A DNA stretch of 17,274 bases from Clostridia bacterium (GTDB lineage Bacteria; Bacillota; Clostridia; Christensenellales; Aristaeellaceae). The notes under the pieces are model-generated. The model worked only from the letters and a program-made list of their open reading frames with translations, had not been told where the DNA came from and did no database searches. Shown piece by piece: positions 7,606-15,253 of the stretch (position 1 is its first letter; each line of letters starts with the position of its first letter). The stretch is taken from the NCBI GenBank assembly GCA_030526935.1, contig JAUNBY010000023.1:1-17274 (forward strand). The letters run 5' to 3'. The position numbers and the translations under genes are program-made.

Positions 7606-7729
7606 CAGGAAATATGGCCGGAATTGAAATTTTGTCACTTTGCTTCTTATATAGCGGCGTATTTTGTGCATTTTATGCAGGCGTTTGATTCGCCCTCAAA
7701 CCGAAAAGCCGCGTTTCAGGCGTCCGCCT

Positions 7730-9007
7730 TTACTTCCACAATTCCGTCAGGACGAAATCGACGTAGACCTGCCGCCAGGTATACCAGTTATGGCCGCCCA
7801 TCACGGTAAACACGCGAAAGTCAGTCTTTCCGGCATTGGCGAGTTTTTCGGCTGTGCGGTACATGGCGGTGAGACCCGTTTCCCTCTCCCCCGCCGCCAG
7901 ATAGATTTCGCAATTATCCAGCGAACCCGTTTCGAAGCGCTCCTCGCTTTCGGAGAAATATGCGCCGCTGAAAAGTCCGTAGTAGCGAAAGCTGTCGGGC
8001 GAGTCTATGAGCACGTTTTTGGCCAGAATCGCCCCCTTGGAAATGCCGCAAAGCGCCTTTCCTTCCGCGTCGGAGCGCACGTTATACCTGCCTTCTATCA
8101 GGGGGATGACGTTTTTGAGCATATTCGCGTGGTCGAAGGAATCGGCGTAGTTGTTGAGAAGGACTATGACAAACGGCTCCACCCCGTAATCCGCGAGCAG
8201 ATTATCGGTGAGATTTCCTATCACTCCCTTATTCCACCAGCTCGTCTCCGACTCCACTCCGCCTCCGTGCGAGGCGTAAAGCACCTTATATGCCTCCTCG
8301 CGCGAAGGGTCGTAGCCACAGGGCAAATAGACGGCAACGGACGGTTCGTCGAGCAGTTCGTAGTTAAGCCCTTCGGGGTCGTAGTAAAGTATTTCGAGCG
8401 TTCCGGTCTTTTCATCCGTCCGGGGCAGTTGAATGGAAAAATCCGCCGTCTGCTTATCGGCGTCGAAGGGAACGAAGACCTGACTGTTCGTCTGCTGTCC
8501 CAAAGAGCGCTCTACGGGCGGGTTATTGGGATCGGAGGTGACGAAGGCGTTCTCGTAGTCCGTCAGTTCCGCGCCCTCTTTGCCGTCCACTATGAAGCGA
8601 TAGCTCCAAACGCCGCAGGGCAGGGCTATGGTGTATATCCAGACTCCCGTCTGTTCGCAAAGCTCCATGTCGAAGGCGGGCCAGTCGTTTTGATCCACCT
8701 GCAGCGGAAACATGCCGTCCGCGTAATCCCCGGGCATGACGTTTTCGCTGGTATGGAGGCTGCTCAGCCTCGCGCCCGAGAACGACCATTCCCCGCGAAT
8801 GCGCACGCGCTTAGCCTCCGGCGCTTTATAGCGGAAGGTTGCGTAATACCCGGTTGGCGACTCGTCCGATTGAAATACGGTCGTCGTCTCAAGCAGGGCG
8901 AATTCACGGGAATCAATCGCCATCCGTTCCAGATACCGCGCCTGCCCCGGCGCCGCGAGTGCGGCGAATAAAACCGCCAGTATAAAGCCGCGCTTTATTG
9001 CCAGCAA
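7730..9007 (-). CDS. exported CBM48-like/esterase-D-type alpha/beta hydrolase, paralogue 1
   Basis: Secreted or surface serine esterase, 425 aa, related to the feruloyl/acetyl-xylan esterase group of the Esterase D family. A signal peptide covers about residues 1-23. Residues about 50-160 resemble a CBM48/E-set beta-sandwich (FRYKAPEAKRVRIRGEWSF, GVWSYRFIVDG). The hydrolase domain follows, with an oxyanion/lid segment YASHGGGVESETSWW (244-258), nucleophile Ser323 in GISKG and likely catalytic His406 in GGHNW. It is the third gene of the esterase operon. The start appears to be TTG at 9005-9007, with GGAGG eight bases upstream and no nearby ATG. A strong hairpin directly precedes its Shine-Dalgarno. 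Native substrate is not determinable; a carbohydrate ester is likely from the domain pair. Confidence 0.88.
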   Translation of the reverse strand: MLAIKRGFILAVLFAALAAPGQARYLERMAIDSREFALLETTTVFQSDESPTGYYATFRYKAPEAKRVRIRGEWSFSGARLSSLHTSENVMPGDYADGMFPLQVDQNDWPAFDMELCEQTGVWIYTIALPCGVWSYRFIVDGKEGAELTDYENAFVTSDPNNPPVERSLGQQTNSQVFVPFDADKQTADFSIQLPRTDEKTGTLEILYYDPEGLNYELLDEPSVAVYLPCGYDPSREEAYKVLYASHGGGVESETSWWNKGVIGNLTDNLLADYGVEPFVIVLLNNYADSFDHANMLKNVIPLIEGRYNVRSDAEGKALCGISKGAILAKNVLIDSPDSFRYYGLFSGAYFSESEERFETGSLDNCEIYLAAGERETGLTAMYRTAEKLANAGKTDFRVFTVMGGHNWYTWRQVYVDFVLTELWK

Positions 9008-9023
9008 AGAATCAACCTCCCGC

Positions 9024-9055
9024 GAGGAAGCCCGCTCGCGGGCTTCCTCATTTTT
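9024..9055 (+). terminator. perfect 11-bp hairpin with T-tract pointing plus, inside a minus-strand operon
   Basis: GAGGAAGCCCG (9024-9034) and CGGGCTTCCTC (9039-9049) pair perfectly around CTCG, followed on the plus strand by ATTTTT. It looks like a textbook intrinsic terminator, but in the plus direction, where no gene ends. On the minus strand, where the flanking esterases are read, it has A residues before and no T-tract after. It ends two bases before the GGGAGG of the downstream esterase. It may stop antisense transcription, or act as an mRNA stability or translation-control element between paralogues 2 and 1. Confidence 0.75.
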
Positions 9056-9070
9056 AGGCGTCGGTTTACA

Positions 9071-10384
9071 TTACTTCCAAAGGAAATTGGTCAGGAAATC
9101 GACGTATATCTGTCTCCATGTGTTCCAATCGTGTCCGCCGTAGGTATAGAAGGAATCGTATTCGAATCCCTGCGCGTCGAGCGCCGTCATAACCTTGTTT
9201 ACATCCACAAAAGCCTGATCGAAGTAACCTACCGCCGTATAAACGGCAGCCTGTCCCACGGCTTCGGGATAAACTATCTCATCCTGCGGGGTATCCGTGA
9301 AACCCGCGCCGCTGAAAACGCCGTAGACGCCAAAGGCTTCCGGATACGTCATCATTATATCGGTCGTAAACATGCCGCCCCTCGACAGTCCGCAAACAGC
9401 CCTGTCCTCGACGTTCGAAGACACGTTATAGTTGTTTTCCACAAGCGGAAGCACGTCGGCCATAAAGCTGTCCACGTCAAAGTTCACCGCGTAGTTATTT
9501 ATAATAACTACTACCATGGGTTCGACGACGCCCTGCGCCATGAGGTTATCCGTAATATTGGCGAGTGAACCCTTGTTATACCAGCTTGTTTCGCTTTCCA
9601 GTCCGCCGCCGTGGGAGATATAGAGGGTCTTATACGGTTGTTCCCTCTGCGCGTCATAGCCGTAGGGCAGATATACCGCCAAGGCGGGGTCGTCTTTCTT
9701 TTCAGCTACGCCGTCGGCGGTATAGGTGAGAATTTCGGTGGTTCCGACCATGCCGTCCGTGCGGGGAAGCTGAACGGAGAAATCGACGGTCTGCTTTTCG
9801 GAATCAAAGGGCACTCTGACCTGACTGTTTCCCTGCTCGCCAAGTTCCTTTTCCCAGGGACGGTTGTTGATATCGGTGGTGGCGACGGCGTCGGTATAAT
9901 CCGTCAGTTCGGCGCCTTCGACGCCTCCTTCATAGAAGCGGTAGCTCCATGTTCCGCAGGGAAGCGGTATCGTATAATACCATACTCCGGTTTCCTCGTT
10001 TTTGGCCATGTCGTAAGCCGGCCAGTCCGACATATTCGCCTGCAACGGGAACATTCCATTCTCCCATTGCTGCGGATCATAGCTTCCTGACAGGAACAGG
10101 CTGTTTCTTACGGTCTGATAAAGGCTCCACTCGCCGCGAATGCGCACGCGGTCAGCCTGCGGAGCATAGTGGCGGAATGTAACCGTATAGCCCGTAATGG
10201 AATCGGGATCTTTGATGATGGTGGTCTGGGTAAGCGCGTCGATCTCATCCTGGGTGAGTCCTTCTACATAATATCCCTGTCCCGCGGTCTGTTGAGCCTT
10301 CCACTGCGCGTCGGTATCGGCCGCGGCAGTCGCGCAACCGAACAGCAACGCCAGTATTAAGGCGAAAATCAAGGTATTTCTCAT
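9071..10384 (-). CDS. exported CBM48-like/esterase-D-type alpha/beta hydrolase, paralogue 2
   Basis: Second gene of the esterase operon, 437 aa. The start is the ATG at 10382-10384 with GGAGG ten bases upstream. The frame stays open further upstream into the preceding gene, but that extension is out of place before a signal peptide. The signal peptide contains LLFGC, a plausible lipobox with Cys17, so it may be a membrane-anchored lipoprotein. Residues about 63-170 are the CBM48/E-set-like domain (RVRIRGEWSL, GTWSYRFYEGG). The hydrolase domain has SHGGGLESETSWY, nucleophile Ser334 in GLSRG and His418 in GGHDW. It is the most divergent of the three paralogues in its N-terminal spacer. All catalytic elements are intact, so it is probably active on a related but distinct ester. 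Confidence 0.88.
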   Translation of the reverse strand: MRNTLIFALILALLFGCATAAADTDAQWKAQQTAGQGYYVEGLTQDEIDALTQTTIIKDPDSITGYTVTFRHYAPQADRVRIRGEWSLYQTVRNSLFLSGSYDPQQWENGMFPLQANMSDWPAYDMAKNEETGVWYYTIPLPCGTWSYRFYEGGVEGAELTDYTDAVATTDINNRPWEKELGEQGNSQVRVPFDSEKQTVDFSVQLPRTDGMVGTTEILTYTADGVAEKKDDPALAVYLPYGYDAQREQPYKTLYISHGGGLESETSWYNKGSLANITDNLMAQGVVEPMVVVIINNYAVNFDVDSFMADVLPLVENNYNVSSNVEDRAVCGLSRGGMFTTDIMMTYPEAFGVYGVFSGAGFTDTPQDEIVYPEAVGQAAVYTAVGYFDQAFVDVNKVMTALDAQGFEYDSFYTYGGHDWNTWRQIYVDFLTNFLWK

Positions 10385-10415
10385 TGTCTGTCTTCCTCCA
10401 AATGTTAGCAGTTTT

Positions 10416-11687
10416 TTACTTAAACAGCTCGTTGAGCACGAAATCCACGTATATCTGGCGGATGGCTGGCCAATCGTGTCCTCCGGTCTGCACATACGAG
10501 TGATAGCCCGTTACGCCCGCTTCGGTCAGCGCCGCGGAGGTGCGCTGTATGGCCAACAGTCCAAATTCCTTGGAACCGGCCGCGAGGTAAATCTTCGCGC
10601 CTTCGAGGGCTTCCGCGTCAAACGGCTCGACCGCCTCGTCGTTGAAGAAGCCGCCGCTGAAAAGTCCGTAGTAGCCAAACTGATCGGGATGGTGAAGCAT
10701 CTGGTTTTGAGAGTATACGCCGCCCATGGAGAAGCCCGCGACCGCCTTGCCCGTGCGCTCGGTGCTTACGTTGTAATTGGCCTCGACCAGGGGGACGATG
10801 TTCTCGGTGAGGTTGTCGTAATCAAAGTTGACCGCGTAGTTGTTAATAAGCACTACCACAAACGGCTCCACGCCGTAATCGGCGATGAGGTTATCCATGA
10901 TATTGCCTGCGGAACCCTTGTTCCACCAGGACATTTCGGATTCCACTCCCGCGCCGTGGCTGAGGTAAAGTACGTTATACGGCTCTTCGCGCCCGGCGTC
11001 GTAGCCGTAGGGGGTGTATACCGCGATGGCGGGGTCGTCGCGAAGCTCGGCTTCCACTCCGACGGCTTCGTAAATGTGATAGGCGACGCTTCCGGTCATG
11101 CCGTCCTCGCGGGGAAGCTGCACCGACAGGTCAAGCGACTGCTTTTCCGCGTCGAAGGGCACGCGAACCTGGCTGTTGTTCTGCTCGCCAAGATCCTTTT
11201 CCATCGGGCGGTTGTTGGGATCGGTCTCGACAAAGGCGTCGGTGTAATCGGTCAGCGCCGCGCCCTCTAAACCGTCCACTATGAAGCGGTAGCTCCAGGT
11301 GCCGCTGGGCAGGGCTATGGTGTAGCTCCAGATTCCGCTTTGCTCGTTCTTTTCCATGTCAAACGCCGGCCAATCGCTCTGATTGACCTGAAGCGGGAAC
11401 ATGCCGTCCTGATAATCCTCGGGCATTATATTGTCGCTCATGGGATAAAAGCTTCCCCGGTCGGTGGCGAATGACCACTCGCCGCGAATGCGCACGCGAT
11501 TGGCGTCGGGAGCCGAATAACGGAAGGTTACGTAGTATCCCGTGGGAGAGTCCTCTGATTTGATAACCGTCGTGCGGTCCAACGCGTCGAATTCCTCCTG
11601 AGTGTACCCCTCGTAGCTTGCGCCGAGAGCCGCGCCCGCCATAACCGTCATCAGCAGCGCCAGCATTAGTGAGATCAGCTTTTTCAT
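10416..11687 (-). CDS. exported CBM48-like/esterase-D-type alpha/beta hydrolase, paralogue 3
   Basis: First gene of the esterase operon, 423 aa. A signal peptide (MKKLISLMLALLMTVMAGAALGA) is followed by a CBM48/E-set-like domain at about 48-155 with VRIRGEWSF and GTWSYRFIVDG. The esterase domain has YLSHGAGVESEMSWW, nucleophile Ser320 in GFSMG and probable catalytic His404 in GGHDW; it ends with RQIYVDFVLNELFK, matching the ends of its two paralogues. The Shine-Dalgarno GGAGG lies ten bases before the ATG. The gap to paralogue 2 is 31 bases, so the two are co-transcribed. The shared architecture indicates local duplication. Likely role: hydrolysis of acyl or hydroxycinnamoyl esters on polysaccharide outside the cell. 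Confidence 0.9.
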   Translation of the reverse strand: MKKLISLMLALLMTVMAGAALGASYEGYTQEEFDALDRTTVIKSEDSPTGYYVTFRYSAPDANRVRIRGEWSFATDRGSFYPMSDNIMPEDYQDGMFPLQVNQSDWPAFDMEKNEQSGIWSYTIALPSGTWSYRFIVDGLEGAALTDYTDAFVETDPNNRPMEKDLGEQNNSQVRVPFDAEKQSLDLSVQLPREDGMTGSVAYHIYEAVGVEAELRDDPAIAVYTPYGYDAGREEPYNVLYLSHGAGVESEMSWWNKGSAGNIMDNLIADYGVEPFVVVLINNYAVNFDYDNLTENIVPLVEANYNVSTERTGKAVAGFSMGGVYSQNQMLHHPDQFGYYGLFSGGFFNDEAVEPFDAEALEGAKIYLAAGSKEFGLLAIQRTSAALTEAGVTGYHSYVQTGGHDWPAIRQIYVDFVLNELFK

Positions 11688-11745
11688 AATGCGTTTTCCT
11701 CCTCGTAGTCATTGTGCCTGTTGTCATCCGGACGATTTTGACCAT

Positions 11746-11757
11746 ATGTTTAAACAT
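11746..11757. promoter_or_regulatory. 12-bp palindrome at the esterase transcription start
   Basis: ATGTTTAAACAT is a perfect palindrome located 9 bases past the predicted -10 of the esterase promoter, covering roughly +1 to +14. That position would suit a repressor. Its sequence is unlike the GTATACCG elements, so a different regulator would be involved. Confidence 0.4.
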
Positions 11758-11765
11758 CCGCGTTC

Positions 11766-11795
11766 AATATAACAGTTTCCTTGTTCATTAGTCAA
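11766..11795 (-). promoter_or_regulatory. sigma-A promoter of the esterase operon
   Basis: On the minus strand, TTGACT (11790-11795) and TATATT (11766-11771) are separated by 18 bases, each five of six matches to consensus. Transcription would start near 11758, leaving a leader of about 70 bases before esterase paralogue 3. Confidence 0.75.
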
Positions 11796-11834
11796 GCCGC
11801 GAAAAAACCGAATTTTTGACATTCGGCCCGCTTG

Positions 11835-11874
11835 GTATACCGCTATATCGGGCTACCGGTATTGCGGTATACCG
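11835..11874. promoter_or_regulatory. paired GTATACCG elements, 32 bp apart, upstream of the esterase promoter
   Basis: GTATACCG occurs at 11835-11842 (within the palindrome GGTATACC) and at 11867-11874 (within CGGTATACCG), with a TACCGGTA palindrome at 11854-11861 between them. They are about 40-80 bases upstream of the esterase -35, where an activator or looping repressor could bind. The same octamer pair with the same 32-bp step appears at 15255-15294. The GGTATACC core resembles operators of FCD-type GntR proteins; the neighbouring AraC-type regulator is an alternative binder. Confidence 0.6.
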
Positions 11875-11897
11875 ACGCAAGCGGCGCGCAATGTTCT

Positions 11898-11932
11898 GCC
11901 GGGCGGCCGCGTTAATCGCGCCGCCGCCCGGC
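11898..11932. repeat. GC-rich inverted repeat in the divergent promoter region
   Basis: GCCGGGCGGC (11898-11907) pairs with GCCGCCCGGC (11923-11932). The stem continues with CGCG/CGCG after a two-base bulge, closing on TTAAT. There is no T-tract on either side. It lies between the GTATACCG pair and the regulator promoter and could insulate the divergent units or terminate a short upstream transcript. Confidence 0.6.
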
Positions 11933-12014
11933 ATAGCCTCGAATGCGGCGGCGGCATACGCTGACGCGCGGAAGAATGTCAAAAAATCCGCTTCTGTTTG
12001 TCTTCAAACACTCA

Positions 12015-12043
12015 TTGACGCGAACAAAGGATTGTGGTAATGT
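12015..12043 (+). promoter_or_regulatory. probable promoter of the two-component operon
   Basis: TTGACG (12015-12020) is followed after 17 bases by TAATGT (12038-12043), with a TG one base before it as in extended -10 promoters. The -10 match is poor (three of six), suggesting weak basal expression. Transcription would begin about 45 bases before the response-regulator start. Confidence 0.45.
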
Positions 12044-12095
12044 CATAATAGCACAACGGGACGCCGCCGCGTCCGGATATGGAGCCGGCATATTT

Positions 12096-13607
12096 ATGTA
12101 TAAGGTGTTGATCGTCGAGGACGAACCCGTAGAACTTGAGGCGCTCGCCAAGATGGTCGGCGGCTATGAAGCGCAGGTGGGGGACGTGCTTCTCGCGAAG
12201 GACGGCTATGAGGCGTTACGTCTCGCGCGGGCCGAAACCCCGGACATAATGATAGTGGACGTCAATATACCGGGAATATCCGGGCTTGAGGCGCTCACGA
12301 CGCTTCGCGGCGAAGGATACGCCGGGGAAGCGGTCATCGTCACCGCCTACAGTCAGTTCGACTACGCGCAGACCGCGCTGCGGGCGAACGTCGCGGATTA
12401 CCTGCTCAAACCCGTAGACGACGCGGAACTTGACCGGTGTCTTAAAAAGGTCTTCACGAGGCTTGAGGCGGCCTGGCGCGACAGGCGCGACATGTCCGAC
12501 CTCCGCCGGCGGGTTCTGGACATCGCGACCTGCCTGCAACCCATGGTTTTAGAGGCGCTTATGAAAGGCCGGGCGCCCGAAAGTTCGTTGAGGACGTTGT
12601 TTAACTGGCCCCCGGACGGGCAATTGCAGGCTTTTGCCCTGTCGATGGATTTTGAAACGGAATTAAGTCCCGATGAACAGAATTGCCTCTATTATGATTT
12701 GTATAATCTGTACGCTTTTCAGTTTTCGCTCATCGCCTCCACGGGGGAAAGGCGCATCCTTATGGCCATACAGCCTTCGCAGGCCATGCCCTCGGCGCAA
12801 GTTGAGCTTTTAATGTGGTGCTGCGCGCGGCGCACGCTTCAGATTACACGCGCCCGTGGGCATGGCTGCCGCGTCCGCGCGGGCGGCATGTATACCCATT
12901 ACGGGGAATTCGCCCTGTTTCCCATGGAATCCCAAAGCTTTCAGGGCGAACTTGCGCTGCCGCTTAAAGCCCTTCTCAACGTCCCCGCCTTCTCCGCTCG
13001 GGAAATTGAAATCAGGCGTTCAAAGGCCCTTATGCGCCTGAAAGCCGGAGAGCCTGAGAAGGCGGCGTCCGCGTTCAAGCCGCTGTTTTCCGACGCTGTG
13101 TACAAATGGGCGGGATTATACCATCTTTTCAACGCCCTTTTGATCTTCGATCCCCAAATCGACGTCCTCGACGCTTACAAGGCCGTCTGCCGGTCGGGTT
13201 GCGCGCCCACTGTCGCCGCTTCGGCGTGGATGGAGAAAAACGCGCCCGTATCCGGCGCGGGGCGCGAATCGTCCTCCACGAGCTTTATAATCAGCCAGGC
13301 TCTGGAGATAATCGACAATCGATATATGGACGACGCGCTCTCGCAAGCCGACATCGCCCGCCAGCTCGGGCTGAGTCAGGCGTATTTCAGCCGGCTTTTC
13401 AAGAAGGAGGCGGGGGAAACCTTTATCGCCCGCCTTACAAAGACGCGTTTGCGCCGCGCGCGTGAACTGTTGAAAGAAGGTCTGCCCGTTTCGCTCGTCG
13501 CGAAGCAATGCGGCTATCAGTCAAAAAAATACTTTCTGGACGCCTTTCGACAGAACGTCGGACTTTCCGTAACTCAATACCTCAACCGGGAGGAGGACGG
13601 GCGATGA
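12096..13607 (+). CDS. AraC-type DNA-binding response regulator (YesN-like)
   Basis: Transcription factor of a two-component system, 503 aa. Residues 1-120 are a receiver domain with acidic pocket Glu8/Asp9, phospho-acceptor Asp55 (IVDVNIPG), Thr83 and Lys105 (LLKPVDD). Residues about 121-395 are the long variable linker region typical of YesN-type proteins. Residues about 396-503 hold two helix-turn-helices of the AraC/XylS family (SQADIARQLGLSQAYFSRLF and the VAKQCGYQSKKYFLDAFRQ region). The start is the ATG at 12096, where the receiver begins; GGAG lies 11 bases upstream. The stop overlaps the kinase start (ATGA). Divergent orientation from the esterase operon suggests it controls those genes, the downstream hydrolase operon, or both. 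Confidence 0.94.
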   Translation: MYKVLIVEDEPVELEALAKMVGGYEAQVGDVLLAKDGYEALRLARAETPDIMIVDVNIPGISGLEALTTLRGEGYAGEAVIVTAYSQFDYAQTALRANVADYLLKPVDDAELDRCLKKVFTRLEAAWRDRRDMSDLRRRVLDIATCLQPMVLEALMKGRAPESSLRTLFNWPPDGQLQAFALSMDFETELSPDEQNCLYYDLYNLYAFQFSLIASTGERRILMAIQPSQAMPSAQVELLMWCCARRTLQITRARGHGCRVRAGGMYTHYGEFALFPMESQSFQGELALPLKALLNVPAFSAREIEIRRSKALMRLKAGEPEKAASAFKPLFSDAVYKWAGLYHLFNALLIFDPQIDVLDAYKAVCRSGCAPTVAASAWMEKNAPVSGAGRESSSTSFIISQALEIIDNRYMDDALSQADIARQLGLSQAYFSRLFKKEAGETFIARLTKTRLRRARELLKEGLPVSLVAKQCGYQSKKYFLDAFRQNVGLSVTQYLNREEDGR

Positions 13608-15121
13608 GGCGGGCGGGCGGCTCTCTGAGGGCAAAGCTCTTCGCGCTATGCCTGTGCGTGATACTTATAATGTCGCTTCTGTGCGGGCTGATACTCTTTT
13701 CGGAATATCAGGCCATCGTCTCGCTTACGGGCAGCCTGAACAGCATCGACTCGTTTTACCTTTTCAGTTCGTCCCTTACGCGATTCGACCAGACCTTCAA
13801 TCTCTACGCGAACAGCCTAAGCCGCATCTACCTCGAAGACTGTTACGATCTGCTCGACGCGCTTGAAAGGACCTCGCGCGAAATGGCGGAGGAATTTCCG
13901 GATGAGGTATCCATCGCGGAAAATCAAGCGCTCATCGGGGAATACGTCTCGTCGTCCAGGGCGCTTCTCGACGAGGGCGCCGCGCTTACGGAGCCGGAGT
14001 TCTGGAACAGGTACGACGGTATCCGCGCGCGGCTTCATCAAATCGACGCCAACTTGCGCGAAATGCAGCGCTTTTATCTCGGAAACATCGCCAGCACTTC
14101 CGATGATTCCCTCGATTTCTGGCGGGTGCAGATGCGCCTGTCCTTCATGGTGGCGGCTATTTGCCTGTGCCTGCTGCTCGTGTTTATCGACTGGATCATA
14201 GGAAGCATCACATCCCCCGTCATGCGCCTGGCGGACTACGCGAAGCGCATCGCGGGCGGAGACTTTTCGCGGCGCTTTACCGCGCCCGCGCGCGCCGGAA
14301 GCGAGGAAATCGCCCTGCTCAACGACGCGGTAGCCTACATGTCCGAAACCATAGAAAGGCAGATGCAGGCGCTTCAGGACAAAATCGAACTCAGCAAAAG
14401 GCTTCACGCGCTCGAAATTCAAAATATGAACATACAGCTATCCCTGGCCGAGAAGGAAATGCAGCTCATGCAGTCGATGATAAATCCCCATTTTCTGTTT
14501 AACTGCCTCAGCACCGTCTCGGGCATGGCGGTGCTGGAAAACGCGCCCCGGACGAGGGATATTTCGATAAGGATCGCCCGCTATTTGAGGAGCACCATAG
14601 ACCTCGTCGGCGCGCGGATAACGCTCGGACGGGAGTTAGAGCTTTTGCGGCAGTACCTCTACATTCAATCCCTGCGCCTTGGCGAGCGCGTGCAAACGAA
14701 TGTGCAATGCGATCCCCAATGCGAATCCGCGCGCGTACCCGCCATGTTTTTGCAGCCCATAGCGGAAAACGCCGTCGTGCACGGCCTTCGCGATTGCGTG
14801 AGCGGCGGAAAGCTGTCCGTCACCGCCGTGCGGCTGTCCGACAGCGTGGAGGTTGTAGTATCCGACAACGGGCGGGGCATGAGCCGGGTTCGGGTATCTG
14901 AGTTGCTCGAATCGATACACGCCCCTTTTCAGGGCAGTCAGAAACGCATCGGCCTGCACAGCGTCGTCTCGCAGCTCGACAGCGTATTTGGCGAAGGCTA
15001 TTCTTTCGACATGGAAAGCGAGCAGGGCGTCGGAACCACAGTGCGCATACGCTTTGCGCTGTTTATGCAGGACGCCGCGGAAAGGCGATCGAACATGGCG
15101 GGGCGCGACAATCAGTTTTGA
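13604..15121 (+). CDS. sensor histidine kinase, YesM-like (His_kinase family PF06580)
   Basis: Membrane sensor kinase partner of the preceding regulator, 505 aa. A first membrane helix covers about 11-33. A roughly 145-residue extracellular domain (34-178) is mainly helical and has no family I can name. A second membrane helix covers about 179-200, then a HAMP linker (about 195-250) and a coiled coil. The phospho-acceptor His296 lies in INPHFLFN (293-300). The ATPase domain shows ENAVVHGL (388-395), DNGRGM (421-426) and IGLHSV (449-454). The start is the ATG at 13604, overlapping the regulator stop, with GGGAGGAGG just upstream. YesM/YesN-type pairs commonly respond to extracellular carbohydrate, often through a binding protein; none is encoded next to it. 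Confidence 0.94.
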   Translation: MRRAGGSLRAKLFALCLCVILIMSLLCGLILFSEYQAIVSLTGSLNSIDSFYLFSSSLTRFDQTFNLYANSLSRIYLEDCYDLLDALERTSREMAEEFPDEVSIAENQALIGEYVSSSRALLDEGAALTEPEFWNRYDGIRARLHQIDANLREMQRFYLGNIASTSDDSLDFWRVQMRLSFMVAAICLCLLLVFIDWIIGSITSPVMRLADYAKRIAGGDFSRRFTAPARAGSEEIALLNDAVAYMSETIERQMQALQDKIELSKRLHALEIQNMNIQLSLAEKEMQLMQSMINPHFLFNCLSTVSGMAVLENAPRTRDISIRIARYLRSTIDLVGARITLGRELELLRQYLYIQSLRLGERVQTNVQCDPQCESARVPAMFLQPIAENAVVHGLRDCVSGGKLSVTAVRLSDSVEVVVSDNGRGMSRVRVSELLESIHAPFQGSQKRIGLHSVVSQLDSVFGEGYSFDMESEQGVGTTVRIRFALFMQDAAERRSNMAGRDNQF

Positions 15122-15214
15122 AAGGCAGTCGCATCGATATTTGTAGATATTCGATAAAACCGTCAACGAAATATGCAATGTATTATATAAATGATATATT
15201 TTTTTAGAGATATG

Positions 15215-15243
15215 TTGACAACATTTGACCGTGTTGGTATAAT
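15215..15243 (+). promoter_or_regulatory. perfect-consensus extended -10 sigma-A promoter
   Basis: TTGACA (15215-15220), a 17-base spacer, then TATAAT (15238-15243), with TGG directly before the -10. All twelve hexamer bases match consensus and the flanking upstream DNA is AT-rich. Such strength usually needs tight repression, which the palindrome just past the start site could provide. Confidence 0.93.
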
Positions 15244-15253
15244 GCAGGTAGTA

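Larger units (their letters stand above)
11688..12095. other. 408-base divergent intergenic region between esterase operon and two-component operon
   Basis: This gene-free stretch holds the minus-strand esterase promoter (11766-11795), a 12-bp palindrome at its start site, the paired GTATACCG elements (11835-11874), a large GC-rich inverted repeat (11898-11932), and a weaker plus-strand promoter (12015-12043) for the response-regulator gene. A plus-strand open frame from 11943 extends through part of it, but it lacks a ribosome site and precedes the obvious receiver-domain start, so it is treated as noncoding. Confidence 0.75.

Noticed and set aside
7667..7701. Small inverted repeats (TGCAT-TTT-ATGCA and GTTTGA-TCAAAC) as a terminator for the esterase operon
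   Set aside because: The stems are short and neither is followed by a T-tract on the minus strand. I cannot support a terminator here, so readthrough into the tctC promoter region remains possible.
7664..8971. 435-codon plus-strand frame opposite esterase paralogue 1
   Set aside because: It is arginine-rich, has no domain, and is antisense to an esterase with intact catalytic motifs.
15178..15207. AT-rich weak hairpin followed by seven T residues as a terminator for the kinase gene
   Set aside because: The stem is only A-T pairs and too weak for intrinsic termination. The position just upstream of the -35 fits an UP element better.
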